From CAYSNP01 sp050945855 (GTDB lineage: Bacteria > Bacillota > Clostridia > Christensenellales > DTU072), in the NCBI GenBank assembly GCA_050945855.1, contig JBMNTS010000005.1, positions 3,069 to 67,068 on the forward strand: a stretch of 64,000 nt of DNA. Reading direction: 5' to 3'. Shown here one piece after another: positions 60,401 to 64,000 of the stretch. Under the pieces are notes generated by a model. It ran no database searches. It had not been told where the DNA came from and saw only the letters and a program-made list of their open reading frames with translations. Numbering within the stretch: the first letter of the stretch is position 1; each line of letters opens with the position of its first letter. The translations under genes and the position numbers were made by a program.

Positions 60401-62911
60401 TTTGACCAGAACGTATCCCTGTGGCTTTACGCGAGGAACATTCTGCAAGCGGATTCCATGCAAATCAATTACTACGACTTTATCATAGATAATGGCAGCA
60501 TTACTTTCAATGTTTCCTTCCCCACCGAGGCAGGTTCCACCAAGGATGCGAATATATTCGAGTACACCTGGGGCACCTCCGCCGCCAACGTCTATTTCTT
60601 CAGTTCTTCGGTAACGGACGTATATTACTATTACACCATTTCGCAGGCGGCGCAAGTACCCGAAGCGTCCTGGATGCTTATCAATCCGGGCGGCAATCCC
60701 GCGGGCAACTTTACTTTCTCTTATACTCAGGATATCAACGCTACTTTCCGTTTCAGGATAAGGAACCGCGCGGGCACCGAGATAATTTCGGACAACAAAG
60801 CGGTAATAAGGATAGACAACGTAGAGCCTACCTTTACTGTGGAATATACCTCGGGCGGAAGCGCGTATACTCCCGGCACCTGGGCAAAGGAAGCCATTTC
60901 CATCAAGATTACCCCCACCGCGGTCAACCCCGGCGGCGTAAAATACGAGTATTATTTTGACGGCGTTTGGACGGAAACCCCCAGTCTTAACCTTACCTCG
61001 GATATGATTGAGAACTTTGATCCCAACCATAACGGCAACGGACAGGGCTTGTTCAGGATAAGCGCGACCAGCAAGGTCAACAACAAAATGATAACCAGCG
61101 ACCAGATAGCCATCAAGGTGGATAAGGAGAGCCCCAGATTTGACCTTTACGGCGTGATAGGCAACAATGTGCAGATTACCTCGGGACAATGGTCAAACGA
61201 GGAGAACGTGCGTATAGATATCGTCAAGCAAAACAACAATATCTCCGACGTCACCTATTATTACGAAAAGAACAACGAAGGACGCATCGAGGCGCCTGTC
61301 GTCGGCGGCATCAATATTGAGACCAGCTGCGTAGTCACCGTAATAGCCAGAAGCGAGGCGGGACTGGAAACGCAAAAGGACTTTGTGGTCAATATAGATA
61401 CCATACCTCCAAGAATTGACGCGGGCAAGATAGTCAATCCCGCTCCCGGCGCGGAACCCAACCAGTACTATGTGGACCAGGTAATATATTATATAGAGGA
61501 AAACGTAAAGATAGCGGAATACAACGGTTACGCGCTGGTCAACGGTATGGAAATCTCCACTAAGAACGTGGATACCAACCTTAACGGTTACGTGCATATT
61601 TATATCGAGGACCTTGCCGGCAACGTCGCGGAATTGAAATTCTATATGATGCCTTTCCCGCTGGATATAAACAATGTCACTCTTTCGGAGGAGGACAGGG
61701 CGCTTATAGATTCCTTTGAGGAAGAGCTTAACGCCGCTATCAACCTCAGCCAGTCCAGGCGCGCGTACTTTGCCAACCAAATCAACAGGCTGCGCGACAG
61801 GGTGATAATTCTGCAAGGACAGGTAGATGATTTCCATAGGTATCTGGAGATTATCAACAACAAGAATTCTTTTGAATTGAATTCCGATTATGACCAGATG
61901 GAAAGCTATATTAATAGGTTTAACAATTATGCCACATGGCAGAGACAGTATATCTTAAGCAACACCGTTAAACCTTACTCTACCTATTTCAACAAATTGC
62001 AGGAGCAATTCCAGATTCTTGACAATCAAATGAACAATGTGCGCGCGGTAGAGCAGCAAATAGCCGCCCTGCCCGCAATCAACGTAGTCGAGAAATCGGA
62101 CTATATAGATATCAAGAGAGTGCATAACTATTACGAGTCCCTGACCGTAGCACAAAAAGGCAAGCTGAAGAGCACCCTGCGCGCCAAACTTATGGAAGTG
62201 TTAAGACTTTGCGAGCTTATGATGCTCCAGGATGATGCGACCGGTGTAAGCATTTACGGCGACAATCTGGCGGGCGGTCTGGAAATAGAGGTCACGCCTT
62301 ATGAAAAATCCACCAAGAAGTTCATAGACGCTCAACAGACCTTGCTGGATTCCTTTACCGGCGTTCAGCCCAGAGCGATAGCTTCCATTCATCAGCTTTC
62401 GCTTACCGGCTCGGGCGCATCTACCATTACCGGCGATATCCTCATCACCTTGCCCATACCCGACGAATATTCGCAATATATCAGTTTTGCGGTGTATAAG
62501 CTGAACAACAACGGCACCATAGTCAAAGTGCAGGGCGCGGAGGTGGCTCCGGACGGCAGAAGTATCAGCTTTGGCTCTACCGAGCTTGCCACTTATATAC
62601 TGGCGGTCAACGCCAACATCGAAAGGGTAATAGAGGACACCACCCTTTACGGTATGATAGGCAATATCGAGATAGATACCCAGATGCTGCAATATATAGC
62701 CATAGCGGTAGGCGCGCTCTTCGCGCTCACCGTCCTTATACTTGTCATTACCGCACTTAAGCGCAGATCCTTCCTTAAGAGATTCAACAAGAGCTATAAG
62801 CATTCGCTGGTAAAACGCGGCATTGACTCCATACCCAAGGGCAATCCGCCGCCCAGGAGAAAACCTTCCAATCCTTCGGAAAGGGTGTCTTACAGGCGCA
62901 AACTGTTATAG
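57416..62911 (+). CDS. Giant membrane-anchored surface protein with tandem Ig-like modules
   Basis: This protein of about 1831 residues has a signal peptide (cleavage after AYA, residue 38) and one helix near 1760-1782 followed by a basic 50-residue tail inside the cell. Between them lie roughly ten modules of about 100-130 residues. Each shows a Trp- or Tyr-led strand such as GTWSDQDVEYTI, NGWASENILIDF, NEWSNGKVVLTV, GTWAKEAISIKI and GQWSNEENVRID, and ends in a IDNVxP-like junction. Residues about 1420-1620 are helical, likely a coiled coil or spacer. No enzyme motif, LPXTG or dockerin is seen. I start at ATG 57416, 5 bases after TGAGGT, not at GTG 57404. Adhesion or envelope scaffolding is a guess. 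Confidence 0.85.
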   Translation: MKNYKLISDRKILPTIVAALALLLAFICALQPVGTAYADLYEDIHVNASPGNPDELAFSINTAGYTPGTVVGEEPSITLTLTGSARRPQDTEFYFIEQEQMGAPGVNEQWILLTKDMIGDEMAVYTPTMGANSYFKKYVYFKAVIKKQDPENPQLYYEYLKEEVPVEIIVDKSTELNYAITGVEAYSKGAGGVFVPYDFSVNAPFVSTELRFVLQTASSEPTAITYQYYYEGCGVPSIDNEWVSMEGKSITFTADNAGQINGPIFFRARHRDQGIDLRYNAQPVFARLDTVSPSFTVLATKAVSGGAYSVGTWSDQDVEYTIIPASQNVSDVNYFYRLSTGDFIEIVPSTSNGNRLYKITVSQTTGTLKFEARTSAGMINNNNDTNYNTLIDKNRPQVNIIAKDKDNTDIASVGTPPGEGYRVGYASGKIEFTIRNMDEFGAPIPNTSKVTYLYSVDGGAFNPIPQSGGQYKLTIEAGSTNIYNRQIAFKLTSDAGLSDTKTFTVNILNANFTVEMAPLSYNTHNGWASENILIDFYIADGDYKFYNEISGEIAAKQELTGVTKGQIRPSDGKRHFEVVFDRPVNNAAIIFSVENMAGDVCVLPATAPINLDNVLPEATINGVVLGSQQPIRDNEWSNGKVVLTVYPHSNLSGISVQYVHTNGIPENMTANTDGNYTVTIQKTTTCVFRLISGSGLQRDLSFQVNIDLSDIDIDIQDYDLIASRVHSQDVPLTFITSHTGDFTVWYKELGVNNDFIQTQSRTFTVPVSNEIAQGTKQFVFFLEAKAIDKNGNRKRSEQLSIAIQYNRTPSVIEVTRSNDHGSVIEQDWLRGNIIFDITNLFGHTYQVSLNGGAWQDIDVVPDNDIVKFFFSGIANGVLAYDMNDGGNFNGTVSIRAINNAGYPSNAIAINNIKVDNSRPDVINAISIEKGERDAANRKIYSAADIVLRNTNGLTAFSAYAPITYYYQIKQSSDIPPQAPTEGNMGSWIKLESPVTFDQNVSLWLYARNILQADSMQINYYDFIIDNGSITFNVSFPTEAGSTKDANIFEYTWGTSAANVYFFSSSVTDVYYYYTISQAAQVPEASWMLINPGGNPAGNFTFSYTQDINATFRFRIRNRAGTEIISDNKAVIRIDNVEPTFTVEYTSGGSAYTPGTWAKEAISIKITPTAVNPGGVKYEYYFDGVWTETPSLNLTSDMIENFDPNHNGNGQGLFRISATSKVNNKMITSDQIAIKVDKESPRFDLYGVIGNNVQITSGQWSNEENVRIDIVKQNNNISDVTYYYEKNNEGRIEAPVVGGINIETSCVVTVIARSEAGLETQKDFVVNIDTIPPRIDAGKIVNPAPGAEPNQYYVDQVIYYIEENVKIAEYNGYALVNGMEISTKNVDTNLNGYVHIYIEDLAGNVAELKFYMMPFPLDINNVTLSEEDRALIDSFEEELNAAINLSQSRRAYFANQINRLRDRVIILQGQVDDFHRYLEIINNKNSFELNSDYDQMESYINRFNNYATWQRQYILSNTVKPYSTYFNKLQEQFQILDNQMNNVRAVEQQIAALPAINVVEKSDYIDIKRVHNYYESLTVAQKGKLKSTLRAKLMEVLRLCELMMLQDDATGVSIYGDNLAGGLEIEVTPYEKSTKKFIDAQQTLLDSFTGVQPRAIASIHQLSLTGSGASTITGDILITLPIPDEYSQYISFAVYKLNNNGTIVKVQGAEVAPDGRSISFGSTELATYILAVNANIERVIEDTTLYGMIGNIEIDTQMLQYIAIAVGALFALTVLILVITALKRRSFLKRFNKSYKHSLVKRGIDSIPKGNPPPRRKPSNPSERVSYRRKLL

Positions 62912-62935
62912 GCCCGGGTGTCTGATAAAAAAATT

Positions 62936-62971
62936 AAGCCCTGTTCGCCTTATGGCGCACAGGGCTTTTTT
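62936..62971. terminator. Bidirectional terminator between convergent genes
   Basis: AAGCCCTGT and ACAGGGCTT enclose an inner CGCC/GGCG stem. T runs follow on the plus strand (62966-62971) and, read in reverse, on the minus strand (complement of 62927-62933). Confidence 0.85.
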
Positions 62972-63005
62972 GTGCGGCGGGATTAGCATATTAATCCGCT
63001 TCAGC

Positions 63006-63866
63006 CTATAAATACAGCAGCTTTATTCCGTCCTTGTGCATCGTTATGCGGTTTTCGCCCCGCAAAATATGCTTTTCCCCGTCTATGCAAAAATCGGTGG
63101 GGGAAGACAGCGTCAGCGTTACTTCCTCAATTTCTTTAAAGGTTATGCTTTTGGTGTCTGTCTCTTTGTTAAAGCCTATGAAAAACGCCCGGAAGAACAA
63201 AAGAAACAGCTTTACCGCTCTTGCGGGCAGGATACCTTTGGGCGAGGAGATAAGCAAAAGATGCGCCTTTCCGCTATTGTTTTCGTACAGCTTATTAAAG
63301 GGAAATCCGAACACGCGCCGTGAGTTGACTACCATAATCAAGGTATATTCGCCTTCCCTCTCCTCATTGCCTGCGGCAACGCGGGCGGAAATATTATGCG
63401 TTTTGTATTCCCTGAAAATCGTCAGGAAATACGCCAGCTGCTTGATTGCCCGTTTCAGCTTGATATTGGTGTTGTACCCTATCGGCGTAAACGTGCCCGC
63501 CGCCAGCACGTAAGAAAAATACCTGCCGTCCACCTTGCCTAAGTCTATGCTTTCGGGCTTGTCGGCGTAGCGCAAGCCTTTATAAGTATCATTGAGAGTG
63601 CCGCAAGGTATATATATAAGGTTGACATTTTTTGATTTGGCGTAATTTATCGCCCTGTTAAGGGTGCCGTCGCCGCCCCCTATCGCAAGGTAATCATACC
63701 CTTTGCAAGCGGTATCCATATCAAAATTCTCATTTTCGATTATCTTGACATCCACTCTGCCGTATTGCTTTTCCAGTTTTTCCTTTGCTCTTTCCTTATT
63801 TAATATCCCTCCTCTTCCGCTAAGCGTATTTATTAGCAATAAACACCTGCTGCGCTCCTCTGTCAT
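63006..63866 (-). CDS. Diacylglycerol kinase-like lipid kinase, divergent copy
   Basis: The 286-residue protein has the DAGK signature GGGDGT (63-68) and the second loop PCGTLND (87-93), in place of the more common P-x-GTxND with Thr or Leu. LINTLSGRGG near the start is also typical. It should phosphorylate diacylglycerol or a related lipid. I start at the ATG at 63866, 6 bases after AGGAG; the frame runs to 63890 but that stretch carries the ribosome binding site. A TATAAT box (complement of 63889-63894) precedes it. Compare the paralog at 40851. Confidence 0.87.
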   Translation of the reverse strand: MTEERSRCLLLINTLSGRGGILNKERAKEKLEKQYGRVDVKIIENENFDMDTACKGYDYLAIGGGDGTLNRAINYAKSKNVNLIYIPCGTLNDTYKGLRYADKPESIDLGKVDGRYFSYVLAAGTFTPIGYNTNIKLKRAIKQLAYFLTIFREYKTHNISARVAAGNEEREGEYTLIMVVNSRRVFGFPFNKLYENNSGKAHLLLISSPKGILPARAVKLFLLFFRAFFIGFNKETDTKSITFKEIEEVTLTLSSPTDFCIDGEKHILRGENRITMHKDGIKLLYL

Positions 63867-63888
63867 ACACTGCTCCTTAACTTTAGTC

Positions 63889-63894
63889 ATTATA
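63889..63894 (-). promoter_or_regulatory. Putative -10 box of the last gene
   Basis: The complement reads TATAAT about 20 bases upstream of the chosen ATG; the -35 position (ATTATC) is weak. The remaining 100 bases to the window end are AT-rich and show nothing else. Confidence 0.4.
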
Positions 63895-64000
63895 TACTTA
63901 CGCTAAATTATGATAATATGTTTTATATTTTTTGGCTAATATTTACATATTTGCCGCCGCTTTTCACCATATAGTAAAAAATTAGTTAATGTTATTGTTC

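Noticed and set aside
59537..61189. A 550-codon minus-strand frame opposite the giant surface protein
   Set aside because: It is a shadow of the plus-strand coding sequence: no ribosome binding site, no recognisable domain, and the plus frame has signal peptide, modules and anchor.
1..64000. tRNA, rRNA, canonical parS, phage or insertion-sequence genes
   Set aside because: I looked for typical tRNA T-loops, the 16-base parS palindrome, integrase and transposase motifs by eye and found none; a computed scan could still find weak cases.

Overview
The window reads as chromosome from an anaerobic, Firmicutes/Clostridia-like bacterium. The grounds are strong AGGAGG-type ribosome binding sites, many sigma-A-type promoters with 16-18 base spacers, a two-subunit oxygen-sensitive fumarase, an ispDF gene for the MEP isoprenoid pathway, walJ/yycJ, rqcP, rsmG-parB, and no outer-membrane genes. 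Base composition is mid-range by eye and fairly even. I saw no rRNA, tRNA, CRISPR array, phage or insertion sequence. The species cannot be named from sequence alone.

Layout. 1-5.2 kb: a cut-off hypothetical gene, a Crp/Fnr regulator, an exported hydrolase with an InlB-type repeat, a short-chain dehydrogenase and two paralogous small membrane proteins. 5.2-7.6 kb: leuS. 7.8-15.5 kb: one operon of a membrane-anchored exoprotein, a MacB/LolD-type ABC ATPase, an FtsX-type permease and a LacZ-family beta-galactosidase. 15.6-19.6 kb (minus strand): a 1311-residue, four-part fusion of FGGY sugar kinase, 2-hydroxyacid dehydrogenase, SCP2 domain and class II aldolase. 19.8-23.1 kb: two NAD-epimerase-like proteins around a TetR regulator. 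23.3-32.3 kb: a myo-inositol operon (GPH transporter, iolC, iolB, iolD, iolE, iolG) that runs on into a small unknown protein, a PHP phosphoesterase and a glycerophosphodiesterase-like protein. 32.5-33.7 kb: glutamate dehydrogenase.

33.9-40 kb (minus strand): a nucleoside hydrolase lipoprotein, an O-antigen-ligase-like membrane protein behind rsmG-parB, and an SDR/amidohydrolase pair. 40.1-43.3 kb: hemolysin III, a lipid kinase and a second GPH transporter. 43.4-47.9 kb (minus strand): nitroreductase, hydrolase, YhhN, lplA and lpd. 48-52.7 kb: an Eda-type aldolase, then a phosphoribosyltransferase, DUF2156, GNAT and sugar-kinase-like operon. 52.7-55.4 kb (minus strand): fumA, fumB, rqcP, ispDF. 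55.5-57.3 kb: walJ and a CPBP protease. 57.4-62.9 kb: a membrane-anchored surface protein of about 1830 residues built of Ig-like modules. The window closes with a second lipid kinase.

How the genes work together. The operon at 23.3-32.3 kb can take myo-inositol through inosose and the ring-opening steps to 2-deoxy-5-keto-gluconate 6-phosphate. No recognisable iolJ or iolA is present, while the neighbouring fusion protein carries a kinase and an aldolase. The trailing PHP and glycerophosphodiesterase-like genes suggest phosphorylated or glycerophospho-inositol as a substrate source. The most unusual items are the four-part fusion, chains of small unrelated hairpins joined by a near-constant spacer in four intergenic regions, a fumarase beta gene that seems to start on ATA, and three genes whose promoters lie so close to the ATG that the mRNAs look leaderless.
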